This document shows, piece after piece, positions 11,655 through 23,310 of a DNA stretch of 64,000 nt (position 1 is the first letter of the stretch; each line of letters starts with the position of its first letter). Both the position numbers and the translations under genes were made by a program. Below the pieces are notes generated by a model that worked only from the letters and a program-made list of their open reading frames with translations, had not been told where the DNA came from and did no database searches. Origin of the DNA: Symbiodinium natans (lineage: Eukaryota > Sar > Dinophyceae > Suessiales > Symbiodiniaceae); assembly GCA_905221605.1 (NCBI GenBank), contig CAJNDS010002845.1, forward strand, positions 906,713-970,712, in the 5' to 3' direction.

Positions 11655-14600
11655 ATCGGAGGGGACACAGCCCTAAATTCCTTCAATTTGAAAGCTCGGG
11701 GAACGTCTGGCTGCGACCCCCCATCGTTTTTCGGACCAAGCGGCACCCTCTTGTCACAACATGTTGCGTGGGGTTCCTGCAGCTGCGCAGCAGCTGCGCA
11801 CAAGACATAAGTCTCGGCGTTGTCCGAGGAATCTTGTACTCAGGCATGATGAAGTCACATGATGAAAGCGGGTAGCAGCTGCATGTTTTGGAATGTTGTC
11901 CATCATGCTCGCTTCGCAATGGCTTGGCTCTCAGCCTCGCGACTGTCGTTTAGCCTCGAATCATGATCTGACTGCAAGGAAAGAAGCAGGCCGGAACACC
12001 CAAGAGGGCTTCCCTCACAAAGCCACCTCGGAGTGCAAGAGAAGCACTATCGGGCTCCGGGTAAGCGACCGCTTCATAGGCTGCACGGAGGTTTGCCGCT
12101 TTGCCTATAACCGCAGCACATGGGCAGCTCCGTAAGAAGCTATGGCAAATGACATTGCAGTCGCGAACTGAGATGTTCTGGGGGCGTCGCTCGAATGCAT
12201 GCTTATTCGCAAGTGTCATCCAGAAGTTCCCTCACGGGACTCCGAAAGAGAAGCAGCACAGAGAGAGCACCAGTCAGCCGGGCAAAGCACATAAGATGTG
12301 AGGCAACGCATAGCTGTTGTTTACAGGCACCCGGTTCAACTGCGACTGTATCTCAAGGCCTGCAACCAGGAAAGCCCTCAGCGCGGGCCGCTGATTAAAC
12401 GTTCGAGGGAGATGAGTCCAGTCGAGCCCTGCAAGATGACATGGGAGTTACGAGAGTTTTAGAGAAAGGAGAGGAGAGCGTAGACGAGGCTGAAGGAGCT
12501 TCCTGAACTGGCCTCCTGAACTTGTCGCCCATCCCTGAGTCATTGTTCGCCTCTCTGAATTCCCCAGGCTCAGTCAGTGCCGTTGCGTCGGCTGGTCGTG
12601 AGGTGCTGAGCCCTGTGCAATTGCAAGACTATACCGTTGACGATTTCTGCTATGGCTGCTGTCCGTGCCCCCCTTGCCTGAAGAGGCGTGCAGGTATTGG
12701 GGTGCAGGACTGGACCTTGACATAGCCCATGTGGGATGCAAACACAGAGACCTTCACGCATGTCTGCTCACACGACAAGAGGCTCTCTGGTTTGGTTTTC
12801 AGGCCGAGGTCCGCCCGCATACTCAGTACCGAGATTCAGCCGCTTTGGACCTATCAGCTAGGCGGCTTGCAAAAAACAACTACAGTACTGTAGGGTATCC
12901 CGCAAACATCCGCCAATCCCAATGTCCAGTGGCTCCCAGGTGACGTGCGAAACACGCTTGCCAGCTGCTTGCGAGGCCGGAAGGGCTCACTGAGCTTTTG
13001 TGGCTGGAGTGGCCTGTTTTGTCCGCAAGAATTTGTTGAACTCGGCCATAGCCAGAAACGTGCCCTGCGCAACATGGACGCGAACTAACTATGGACCCCT
13101 TTCAAGATCAGCCCCATCTTACGCCGAACCCTTCTGCATTTTGCCTCGCCCATCTTCTGGAAAGAGCGCCTTACATGGACTCTACCCCACTCTACCCTTC
13201 GTCTTGCCAGGCCTTGGCAGATGAACAAAACATCCTGGGTGCCTGGAGCATCAAGATGGGGGGAGAAGCGGAGAAGCACAACCTCCAACAGGGTTGATTG
13301 AGCACTTCACATCAATGCTCAAGCGTTGGCAAACCTGGCCTTCGTGTTGTTGCATGCGGATTGAAAACTTGGAAAACGTTTGTCCAGGAGGACTTAGAAT
13401 CAACTGAAGTTGTAAGGTTTTGACTGGAAATGGGCTACGCGGTTTAGGCCAAATAGCCGAAAGCTACAGATCTGCCCAACCATGTCCCAGCACCCTCAGC
13501 ACCCCAACTCGTAACTCACCAAACTGCAGCTACACATGATAAAGCACCTAGACAGTCACTGCTGTTCAGGGTTCGCCCATGTCAGGTTGGATGTGCCAGT
13601 ATGGGATGACCCCGTAAGGTCAATCTTTCGAAACACTCATACTCCGCGGTGAATGAGATAGTATAGAGTCTGGCAACATGCAATGGACTCAACAGCTCCC
13701 TTGGCGGTTGGCATGGCATACTCTTGCCCTGTCTGAGTTCGGACTTCAACTTTACCTAAGTGTGGCTGAAAATTACCTGCCATCATTCTTTGATTCATAC
13801 TCTGCGCTCTACATCCTCCTGTAGAACTCGAAGCTTGAAAATGGCCTTCAATTTTGCAGCTGCATGATCTTGACTCCGCAGTGGAACTTGAGGCATGGTT
13901 CGCTGCTCCGCTCAAACCCCCCCCCTGGGCCCGAACGGCTTAAAAGCGCCACTCGCCACCCCAGGCCGAATGATCTACAAATCGCGGAACCAGCACAGGA
14001 GGCTCGCACTCCAAAGAGCCGGCGCTTGCATCCCTACTTACGCTGCAAGATAGTTTGATATGGTGCTCGCGGGGTACATAGGCTTTTGGGGTTCCAAGAT
14101 CTCGCCTTGATACAGTAGTGTATGTCTTTTTTGCAATACTGGTCGATGATTCTCATCCCGATCTCGGCTTGCATTCTGGGGTTTGGAGTCATCCTGCTAC
14201 TCCGTGTTGATGTACGGTGTAGCGATTAATGCTCAACTCCTGAGATTCGTGTTGCGCGTGGGAGCCGAAACCTGTTGGCCTTCTTTGCCAGTTAGTCCAG
14301 CATCGCATCCTGATCCTGCCGGAAGCCTTGAACTCCGATACTTTCAGAGGTGTACATAAGTTGAGGTGCACAAATTCAAGCTCCAAAAACGTGGATATGC
14401 ATCGTCAAAATCCACAGACGTCTCTTAAAGAATCCTGCATCCAGAGCAGAGAGACGCGTGTAACCGCTCAGTCGACCTTGGCATGCCATGTCACCGCAGG
14501 CACAGGCATCACAACTGCCTCAGTGCCACGTTCAAGGCCGTCGAAAAACCTGAACGCTAAAAACCCTGATTTCTCTCGATAGACCAGACACTGTTCCCTG

Positions 14601-15352
14601 TAATGTGGCTTCTGTGTCAGCTAGGCGAGTGGCACAACAAGAACCTGAGCGATACCCTAAACTGTCTGCAAAGTCATCCTCAACCGCCCCCCCTCCCTGT
14701 GGTGCGGGCGACATTGGTGTTAAGGTTAGTGATTGGAAAACAAGAGAAGAGGAGAAGGGCGAGGGTCTCCGCAAGCTACAAGGGTCTTCACGTTTTTTCT
14801 TCTTGTATGCTGGGTGTGGGGGCGGGGAGGGGGGCTTTGCGAACCGTGAGCCAGAATGAAACATCGCCACCGCATGCAAGCTCTGCAACAGTCGTGCGTA
14901 GACTCAGATGCTGGAGGGCAGGGTCTGCTGATAGCCAGGCATTGGATCTGTTGCTTCAGAGCGTGAACTCGTTGGAACTACGGGCTTTGGCACGGGAGCT
15001 TAGCTGATGCATGCCTCGGTGCGAAACACGAACTCCCACAACTCCTGGCTTTTGCTGCCGTAGGCAGCAACTCTTCAAGACATGCCTTGTTCCGCTAGTC
15101 TATAGGGTCCAGCTACCGGTTACTTGAGACATGACTACTTGAGACATGATTCGGACCTGTACAGCAGGCTCAGGGCGCGTGTGGAGTTACGAACGCCCCG
15201 ATTCGCGCACCGCCAGGGCACATGAAGGATGCCTCAACGTTGTCGCGACATCCTCATCCGGCTTTTTTGTAGACTTGAGGATACCTGTCTGCCTTAAAAT
15301 ACTGAGCCACAGGAACTTGCAGCTTGGCCCTTGCTAGTCTTGAGTGCAAAGT

Positions 15353-15354
<2 letters not shown>

Positions 15355-15404
<50 letters not shown>

Positions 15405-15415
15405 CGGGGGGAAGG
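15355..15415 (+). repeat. Poly-G tract (50 uninterrupted G)
   Basis: 50 G from 15355 to 15404, then one C and further G-rich sequence. It is the longest perfect homopolymer in the window and a strong G-quadruplex candidate. Confidence 0.95.
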
Positions 15416-16499
15416 GGGAACGGAGGACGATGCTTCCGCTGCGCATGCATCCTGGCCACGTGTGCTTGGGTCATCGGAAATAATGTCAATGCACTGGAGC
15501 AAAGCTCATGGCCCAGGGAGATTGTGTTCCCGCTAGCCCGGCCTAAGACAAGCATATGGCCTTGCATCCATCTCACTGAATCTGCTCAACGGGGTAAAGT
15601 CCATTTCATGACCCCGGCCACTACAACTCACTACCCATCCCACTTCAGCCGTCTCAACCCACGACCCTGCGAAACTTCCCCATGTCAGCTATGTATCGTG
15701 CCCTTACGTCACTAGCGTTCGCTTCGATCCGGGCGTGTGCGAGCTCATGGGCAACGAGCAGTCGGGGCCGTTGGTGCGCAATGCAGACAAGCGGACGCTT
15801 TGGCAGCAAGATTCGAAACTACACGCAACAGCCACAAGCACCACTTCGAGATTCACGTTGCTTCTCCCTGTCAGCGAAGGCCCATATATGCCTGTACCCA
15901 ATTCTTGCCACAGTTTTGGAAAATAGACCAGTCTATAGTGTACAGCAATACGAATCAGCCTCGGAGGTCTATTGCACAGCCGATCCCCTCAAGAGCCCAA
16001 AGTTGGACTCAAACCAAAGCCCCAGCACCGAGGCCGCAATCCCCTGTCATGAGAAGCCACTCTGCGCACAATATGTACAAGACATTACAAGACGGTACAA
16101 TCTGCACAATAGACTGTTCAAAAGACACCTTGAAGTCGAATCAAGGACATCGCGGCGGGAGCACCGCGCCATCTTCGAGGCAATATCTCGAGCTAATTGG
16201 CCCTGCTACGCCCGCCAGCCACAACGAACTCCAAAGAACTTCCTTATTTGCCCTCTTGCTTCATTGTAGATCCCTGAGTTTTATGCATGTGCAGCTATAC
16301 CTTGCTTTAGGCCTCATCTCCGTGCTCCCTCATTTCTGGCAGGCTGCCGCGCAGCGTTTTCGACAGGTCCGTGCCTGATGCCAGACTTTGCTGGGTTTTG
16401 TGGTGTTTGTTAAAGAGAACTGCGGTTGAGCAATTGACCGGCCGTAGCGAAGCAGCGCGTCCCTGCGATTGTATGTGCTCGAGCGCGTGCGCGCTGCTT

Positions 16500-16825
16500 T
16501 GTTTGTTTGTCCGTCTGTCTGCCTGGTCGGCTGTCTGCCTGGTCGGCTGGCTGTCTGTCTGTCTGTCTGTCTGTGCGTCTGTGCGTCTGTGCGTCTGTGT
16601 GTCTGTGCGTCTGTGTGTCTGTGTGTCTGTGTGTCTGTGCGTCTGTGCGTCTGTGCGTCTGTGGGTCTGTGAGCCTGTGTGTCTGTGCGTCTGTGCGTCT
16701 GTGTGTCTATGCGTCTGTGTCTCTGTGTGTCACTGTGTGTCTCTCTGTGTCTCTCAATGTCTCTCTATGTCTCTCTATGTCTCTCTGTGTCTGTCTGTGT
16801 GCGAGTGTGTGTGTGTGTGTGTAGT
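16500..16825 (+). repeat. (TCTG/TGCGTC)n microsatellite array
   Basis: Array of TGTCTGTC, TGTGCGTC and TGTGTC words ending in (GT)n. All open frames across it encode Cys/Val/Ser repeats in several frames at once, so they are not counted as genes. Confidence 0.95.
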
Positions 16826-17234
16826 GTACACTCCTGATTGCAAAGGATTAAGCAAGAATGAAATGGAGGGGGTCGCATAGCTCCGGCCAACGAAGCTCTA
16901 TGTGGTAAAGCCAGGTAAATGTACCTGCACAAGAGGCTGCTGGGGCCAGAACCCAAAGATGGAGCAAACGATGCTACATCTGGCATTATTGTCGGCGAAA
17001 TTCCGGCAGAAGCGAAGGCATTGAACTCTGTTCCAGAATCATTGCCTCTTGACGCACCACCAGGAAGTTGGCATGAAGCCCGGCATCAAAGACGTCTTCG
17101 TTCGTGCAGCAGGGACTCTTCGGCAATTCGTCTTCTCAACAATTACATTCGAGCCTTCTGTGTAGTTATGTCTTCATGATGCAACCAGAACTCTGATGCT
17201 GTACAGTCAATAAATCTTGACGACTCCTTCGAAA

Positions 17235-17400
17235 GAGGGTGCGGGCCTGTCTGTGTGTGTGTGTGTGTGTTTGTCTGTGGCTGTGTGTTTGTCTCCGACT
17301 ATTTCAGAGTCTCTTTCTGCATCTCTGTCCCTGTCTCTGTCTCCGTCTCCGTCTGGGTGCATGTGTGCGTGCGTGTGCGTGTGCGGGCGCGTGTGGGCAT
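17235..17400 (+). repeat. (TG)n/(TCTG)n microsatellite
   Basis: Low-complexity TG, TCTG and GTCTCC words. Open frames on both strands here are artefacts of composition. Confidence 0.9.
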
Positions 17401-18876
17401 GCGTGCCATTTCCAGTGCCAGTGCCAGCGCTTGGGTATGCACGTGTCGTGTGTTTTCGCACGAAGCTCCCATATCAGTTCCGCATCATCGCAAACAAGCA
17501 AGCAGAGCCTGCGCACGTGTGGGCAACTCTGCCCAAGGCCTCGGCAAACATGGATGGTAAGAAGGCAGGTATTTATGAGATCCCCAAACACGGGTACTAT
17601 GCAAGGGACCTGAAGGGACACGCCGCACCGAGGCACCATTCCAAGCACCGCCTCGGTGCAGCGGGTCAGCGGAAGCCCGTGGCATACGTGTTTGCGCGTC
17701 CTGGCGATCAAGCCATGTGAAGTTTTAAATACTTCTGGGCGTCTTTTGCTTTTATGCCGCTATCAGCGGCGCCTCTTCCAGCTCATCCGAAAGCTCAACC
17801 TAGCTGCCATCCCAGGTTCGGAAAAGGCCAATCTTTCCACATGAGATTGAACAAGGCGCCTGCAGACGGTCGTCCTGCTGCATGCAGCTCCTTTACGTAG
17901 ACTCCGGGCACGTGCGGGCACCTTCCAGCGACTCGGGTAATTGGCCGAGACTCGGGTCTAGCAGCTTGTCCATGTTCACTGATTTGCGCTATCAAGGGCA
18001 CTGGAGGGCATATGCAGGCTAGCTTTGCGCGCTGTCATGACCACCACTCACCTACTTACAAAAGCCAAGTTGGCAATCGCATTTCGTCGACCCGAACGAC
18101 TCGAACTTCAGCCGTGGCAAAATTTAAAACACTTACCGGGCTAAGCAAGGCTCACTAAGCTGCTAAAATCAAAAGTAAAACTGCTAAAGTCTCTCACAGA
18201 CTCAACGTCTTCAAAGCCCCCAAAAAACCGGACGACAAACACGGAAGCCTTTGGACAGGTGAGTTTGATGCAATCACCTGTCTAGATCCTGGACGGGTTG
18301 TGGTGCACGACGCCAGCTGCAATGAGGGAATGGGGAGGCAATTCATGCAAGGCTTTCTGTGTGGACATGCGGGCGTGAGTTGTGTTGAGCCTTCGTGCAT
18401 GGATGCCTGGGTTCTAGGATTCAAGGATGTTCTAGGGTAGTGAGGCAGGCTTTCAGCTTGCGCTGTTGAAGGACATCTGGGCGTGTACTTCAAATGTCGA
18501 GGGGGTCAACTGCAAAACGGACTTCTTAAGGCACGGAGCAAGAGTCAACTGAGACACTGCGCATGCTCAGGACGCACGAATGCATCCAGATATGGTGAAG
18601 CTGCATCTTTGTCTGCACTCAAGTCTTCATGCGCCTCTGTTGGCAAACAACAGCAGCAATTGCTGTAACTCTCAGACCAGCACGCGGCACACGCCATTCG
18701 CCTAGGCACACCACTTCTCTGTCAAAGGTTGGTTTTTCGTCATGACCGTTGATTCATTTTGCTGGTGCGAATTCTGCGAGGCCCTGTCTCCATGATGAGA
18801 TGTTCAGAGTAAAGCTGGACTTGCCTGTAACAAACGCAGTTGAACCTCCCCCCATCTTTTGTAGTCGAGCATCCAG

Positions 18877-21592
18877 GTACATGAACCACCATGACTTTGA
18901 CTTCGACGAGGGATTTGGTGAGGCTGGAGGGAGCGAAGTCCGGCTCAGTTTCTGCAAAGCTCCACTATGCACTGACTATGCAGAATGCAACCCTTAGCCG
19001 GCCATCGTTTAGCAACGTGGCGGGATGGCCCATGTGCAGCCAGCCTTCATCAGGCGGCGGGCAATCGGACCGTCTACGAAGGCACTGCCAAGGCAGACGT
19101 TCTGTGAGGAATGTGCGCCGTGGGGCAGGGGTGTTGATGAGGCTGTGTTTGTCCTTGTTGTTATTTTTGTTCTTGTTGCTGCTGTTGCTGTCGCTTCGAC
19201 TCATAATGTCGTATCCTGATTAGTGTGGACCCCTCCAATAATGAACAGTCTTCAAAAAATAATTCAGGGGACAAAAATTTGGTTGCCCCCCTACAATAAT
19301 GACAAGTTTTTTCGGGCATGGGTTTCGGAAGAGGGAGAAAAACAAACTTACCTGAGCTGAGCTCATCTGAGCTTACCTGAGCTAAACCTTGAGGCCTGAG
19401 GTTGTCGGGCCCTGAAATCTTAAGCCTCCAGGCCGGCCCCAAAGCTAAGATTTCCTTATAAAATGATTTGTACCGAGGCCGGGCAATCAAATTTCAAAGG
19501 GGGTAGTCCAGCAGCTGCCCGAATGCCGTATTACTAAAAAGTTTGCTCCCCCGGAATTATATTTTCTTTTTCGGGCTGGCTTGGTTGGGATAGATGGATC
19601 CCCTTTAAATTCATATGCAGACAACATCACCTAAGAGGAAGAGGAGAGGAAGAGGAGAGGAAGAGGAGAGGAAGAGGAGAGGAAGAGGAGAGGAAGAGGA
19701 GAGGAAGAGGAGAGGAAGAGGAGAGGGAGAGGAAGAGGAGCGAAGAGGAAATGAAGAGGAGCCTGTGGGGGGGGCCCGGGGCCGAAAATTAGTTCGGGGG
19801 GGTTCCTTTTTTTTGTGACACTATTGTGGGGGTGGATTTAGTTTAGGGGGGGAGGCGGGGGGGAGGGGGAGGAAGAGGGGAAGGGGGGGTGGGAGGGGGG
19901 GGGGGGAGGGCGGGGGGGGAGGGGGGGGGGGAAGGGGGGGGGGGAGGGGGGGGGGAGGGGGGGGGGGGGGGGAGGGGCAGGGGAGGGTGCGGCGGCGGGG
20001 GGGAGGGGGGGGGGGGAGGACGGGGGGAGGGGGGAGGGGGGAGAGGGGGGGGGGGGGGGGGGGTGGGCGGGCCCCCCAACATAATCAGGAGACCACATCA
20101 TGCGAAAATATCCTGCTGGCATGCTGATGCGCGAGAGGGGTGTGTGTCTACTCGCTTGAGCCACAGGCCATTGTTGGCGCTGCCTTGGAAGGCCAGAATG
20201 GCACGGTGATGATGCACCCTTCAGGAAGAGCAGATTAAGCGCCGAACGACTACACATGTTCTTGGTTCATGCGACACAAGAGAAGGAAGCTCCTATGACT
20301 TAGCAGAATTTAGCAAAGACCTCAGGCTAAAAGATCCCAGGTGCCCAGAATTGAGTCCCTCTGTGCTCAGGCTGAACATGGCAGTATGTAACGATGCTCA
20401 AGTGCAACAATCAGATGCCAAGGTACGGTCAGACCGGTAGCGGCAAGACCTACACCATGCGTCGGGGCCTTGGACAGCACAACGTTCGCCAGGGATTCTG
20501 CACTGTTGGGGGGAGAGTGGAGTCCCGAAACAAGCCGTCAGGAACTTCCGTGAACGCCGGAGCTTGTTTCTCTGAAAAGTGACGTTGTGAGAGAAGCGAT
20601 GCACTTCCTCGTACTTTCCCAGGTTCCATTTACCAGCAGGCTGCAGAGGACATCTTTGCTGGAGCCTCCGGCCGCGTTGTCACAGCACCCAGACATGTGA
20701 AAGCACAGGGCTGTAGAACAATCCTATCGCTTCGAGGCCTCGGGTTTCGAAAGGCTTCTTGGCGCTGAGCATTCCGACCCAAAACAACAGTAATAATCCG
20801 AATAATAATAATCCTAATAATAGGAATCAGAATAACAATGGTAATAATAATCAAACAAGCCCCTATTCGTAGGAAGCCGGCTCGTGTCCCAACAAATCCT
20901 GAGAGCTGGCTCTGTCGAGCCACTGTGTCCTGGAGATTCTGTTGCCGCTGGCGATCCCTGGCATCTCTTGTGCAACATATGGCTGTGAAAATGGTTTCCC
21001 CCTTCCTTGCGGGGTGTAGGGCAGGGTTGAACGGGGTGGTTTCCTCCCTTCTGTGGGGTGGTTGGGGGAGCCTCTCTCCCTCCCTCTGTGGCGTGTGTGG
21101 GGTGTTCGGCACTGGGAGTCTGCTTTCTCCTGCTGTGGCGCGAGGCCACTCCCAGACAGCATCAGGTCGAATTCGCATCGGGGTTCATATAGGGCGGTTT
21201 AGGGTATTTAAGATGTATATAAGGCAGTAGGATTCATCTAGGCAGGGTTTAGGTCGGGATATTCCGGGTTGAGGGTATAGGGTTTGGGAGTGACACAATA
21301 CTGTTCATATGGGAGTTTTCAAAACATGGATTAGCGAATCTGGCAGAATCCTCCCTGAAACGGGCCTCCGAAAAGGGATGAAAGAAGCCCCGATCTCTGC
21401 GTGGCATTGCTTCACATGTATTGATGTTTCAGCTGCGCGGCCCAGGTCGCTTTCGTTCTGACATTTCGGTTTCAGGGGACGCCGCCACCGCTTGTGTTTA
21501 TTGCACGTGTCAAGAAAGTAGCACTCTGTGCTATGCAGGTAAGCTTCATTGAGCTGTTCGGCGACAACTGCTTTGACATGCTGCATCAGGGG
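18877..21592 (+). CDS. Kinesin motor domain, N-terminal half (P-loop side)
   Basis: ATP-driven microtubule motor. Exons read in order: 18877-18922 (YMNHHDFDFDEGFGE), 19054-19092 (GNRTVYEGTAK), 20167-20213 (IVGAALEGQNGTVM), 20423-20460 (YGQTGSGKTYTM, the Walker A P-loop), 20623-about 20680 (IYQQAAEDIF) and 21539-21592 (VSFIELFGDNCFDML). Joins keep frame: 20213 to 20423 gives NGTVMMYGQTGSGKTYTM, using a GC donor. IYxxAAEDIF and the later KINxSLxALKECIR helix suggest a kinesin-13/KIF24-like type, at moderate certainty. The first beta strand is not found upstream. After 21592 the motor does not continue for about 21.6 kb; a complete ion-channel gene intervenes, and matching C-terminal motor exons resume at 43216. 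No switch I or II was found in 21.6-32 kb. Confidence 0.9.
19633..19750 (+). repeat. GGAAGAGGAGA minisatellite
   Basis: About ten copies of an 11-bp purine unit in a kinesin intron. Its frames encode Arg/Glu repeats. Confidence 0.9.
19846..20075 (+). repeat. 230-bp nearly pure-purine, G-rich tract
   Basis: G runs separated by single A, C or T bases. It lies just upstream of the kinesin exon at 20167, within the same intron as the 11-bp purine minisatellite. Proline-rich minus-strand frames here are shadows. Confidence 0.95.
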
Positions 21593-21735
21593 GTGAGCTG
21601 CCAACTGACAACGGCGCAAGACGGCTTCTTGACTCGCTTGGGCAGCTTGTTTCGGACTCCCTTCAGCATACAAATCACTGGCATCCCCAACACATTGGCA
21701 AACACTACCTCCACCCCCCATCGTTTTCCATCACC

Positions 21736-21880
21736 CTAGGGTTTAGGGTTTAGGGTTTAGGGTTTAGAGTTTAGGGTTTAGGGTTTAGGGGTTTAGGGTT
21801 TAGGGGTTTAGGGGTTTAGGGTTTAGGGGTTTAGGGTTTAGGGTTTAGGGGTTTAGGGTTTAGGGTTTAGGGTTTAGGGA
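21736..21880 (+). repeat. Interstitial telomere-like (TTTAGGG)n array
   Basis: About 20 copies of TTTAGGG with some TTTAGGGG variants and one TTTAGAG. TTTAGGG is the plant and dinoflagellate telomere unit. The array is flanked by short inverted repeats (CCCCCCATCGTTT at about 21714 and AAACGATGGGGGG at about 21891). It lies just after the last exon of the first kinesin half. Confidence 0.95.
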
Positions 21881-22010
21881 GGTGCTGCCAAACGATGGGG
21901 GGGTGACGAAACACTAGCAAGGCTCGAGGTTGTCCAGTGCAGCGCTCTAAAGCAAACATCTGACTTCTTGTTGAGAGTGCCCTCCGTCATTTTCAGTTGA
22001 GTGGCCATGT

Positions 22011-22060
22011 GCCATGCTGTGCCATGCTGTGCCATGCTGTGCCATGCTGTGCCATGCTGT
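22011..22060 (+). repeat. GCCATGCTGT decamer, five perfect copies
   Basis: Five head-to-tail copies without spacers. Confidence 0.98.
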
Positions 22061-23210
22061 GCTTTACAGAAGGCTGAGCCATGCTGAGCCCATTTTCAGC
22101 CCCAACTGCACTCGTTCAGACCAGCGAAGATGTGCTGCAATGAGCATCCTTCATGAGGCTGAGGGGGTTTTGAGGGCCCCTCCTGAGGTCGTGGATTTTG
22201 CGGCGGAATACGTCCGGTCAATCTGCTGGTAGCTAAATTAATTCACAAGGAGAGCCTACAACACTGCTCACTGCAAAAACCGGAGTTACTGATGTAAGGC
22301 TCCGTGCATCCTTATCCGTGCGTCGAAGTGGAGGCAGCCGCATGATGCTAGCGTGCAGACATCCGGAACTACTGGGAATTCAAGGTTGTCGGGCTTCGAC
22401 GTTTTCGGGTTGCTGTTGGCTGCCACGTGCCACATGGTGATCTCTCGGATGAACTTGAATTTGAGTAATTTACAAGAAACATTGTCTGCTACATGGTACA
22501 GTTCGAGACTCGAGACTTTAGCGTTCAGGGTCGGTTTTTACATGTGGACTTCGTTCACCCGATCGAATTGATTGCGTATTGGGAGGCGGCATCATGGATC
22601 GTGGGTTCGACTTAGACTAAGGTGCGTTGGTATGCTTGTTCCCATTGGCAGTATTTGAATTCGAGTTTTGGGTATGTGGGCATTCCTCTGGGCTCTAGCA
22701 GCTCATCCGCCTGCTGCTGCGCGGAGCTTTGCTGGATAAGGCAAGAGTCACGCACAAGATAAAGCTCCGAACTTTCCAGCCTTGGCCCTCGGGCATCACT
22801 TGAGATTCCCTGACAGACAGCCTTGTGCAGAGGGACGTGTCGACTCTCTAGACTTAGACCATCAGCACATTCGACACAGTCAGAGTGCCGTTACGCGTTT
22901 TTTTGTCGGGGGAGCTTTCGGCCAATGGTTGGGTGACTCCGGACTGGCAGCATGGAGTCGGAAGCGCCCCTGGCCTGCAGCACAGAGAGAGGCGCCCCTT
23001 CTCCCGAGTGTTCGGTGCTTTTGTCAGCTTGGGAGTTACCCCTTCTCCCCCTTCTCCCTCTGGCCTCAGCACATGGTTTTTTTTTAAATGTGGATGTGAA
23101 GACTCCGTGTGACTGTGCGACACGAAGGCCGGAGGACTTATAGACTTGTGTCCAAAGCGCACCTGTCATCCGGTGCTCTATAGGCCAAGTAGACCCCTCT
23201 ACTTTATAAG

Positions 23211-23310
23211 GTTTGTCCAAGTTCTGGACAAGTCCTTGGGGCATCTTCGGCAGCAGCTTCTGGACGTCTATGCTGAGAGCCGACGTGAACAAGACCCAAC
23301 GTCGCTCGAC
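23211..23310 (+). CDS. Candidate exon, unassigned (helical, charged)
   Basis: After an AG at 23209-23210, a frame reads FVQVLDKSLGHLRQQLLDVY then a charged segment before a stop at about 23318. The amphipathic, Leu/Gln/Arg-rich pattern looks like a real helix rather than a random frame. It could be an N-terminal exon of the channel or a kinesin exon; no family was recognised. Confidence 0.35.

Larger units (their letters stand above)
11347..18876. other. No recognised gene; expected 5' part of the kinesin gene
   Basis: The stretch starts after the AspRS stop. The kinesin motor begins before its first recognised exon at 18877, so the missing first strand (VxVxxRxRP motif) and any N-terminal extension should lie here; I could not find them in any frame. 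It also contains G runs, two pyrimidine/TG microsatellites and many spurious frames. No minus-strand gene was recognised. Confidence 0.4.

Noticed and set aside
16371-16880. Cys/Val-rich 169-codon frame
   Set aside because: Encoded entirely by the TCTG-type microsatellite; parallel frames are equally open.
19838-20257. Proline-rich minus-strand protein
   Set aside because: It is the reverse of the G-rich tract and overlaps the real kinesin exon 20167-20213 on the other strand.
20630-21178. 182-codon minus-strand frame
   Set aside because: It overlaps the + strand kinesin exon at 20623 and contains an ATT/ATA simple repeat; no conserved motif.
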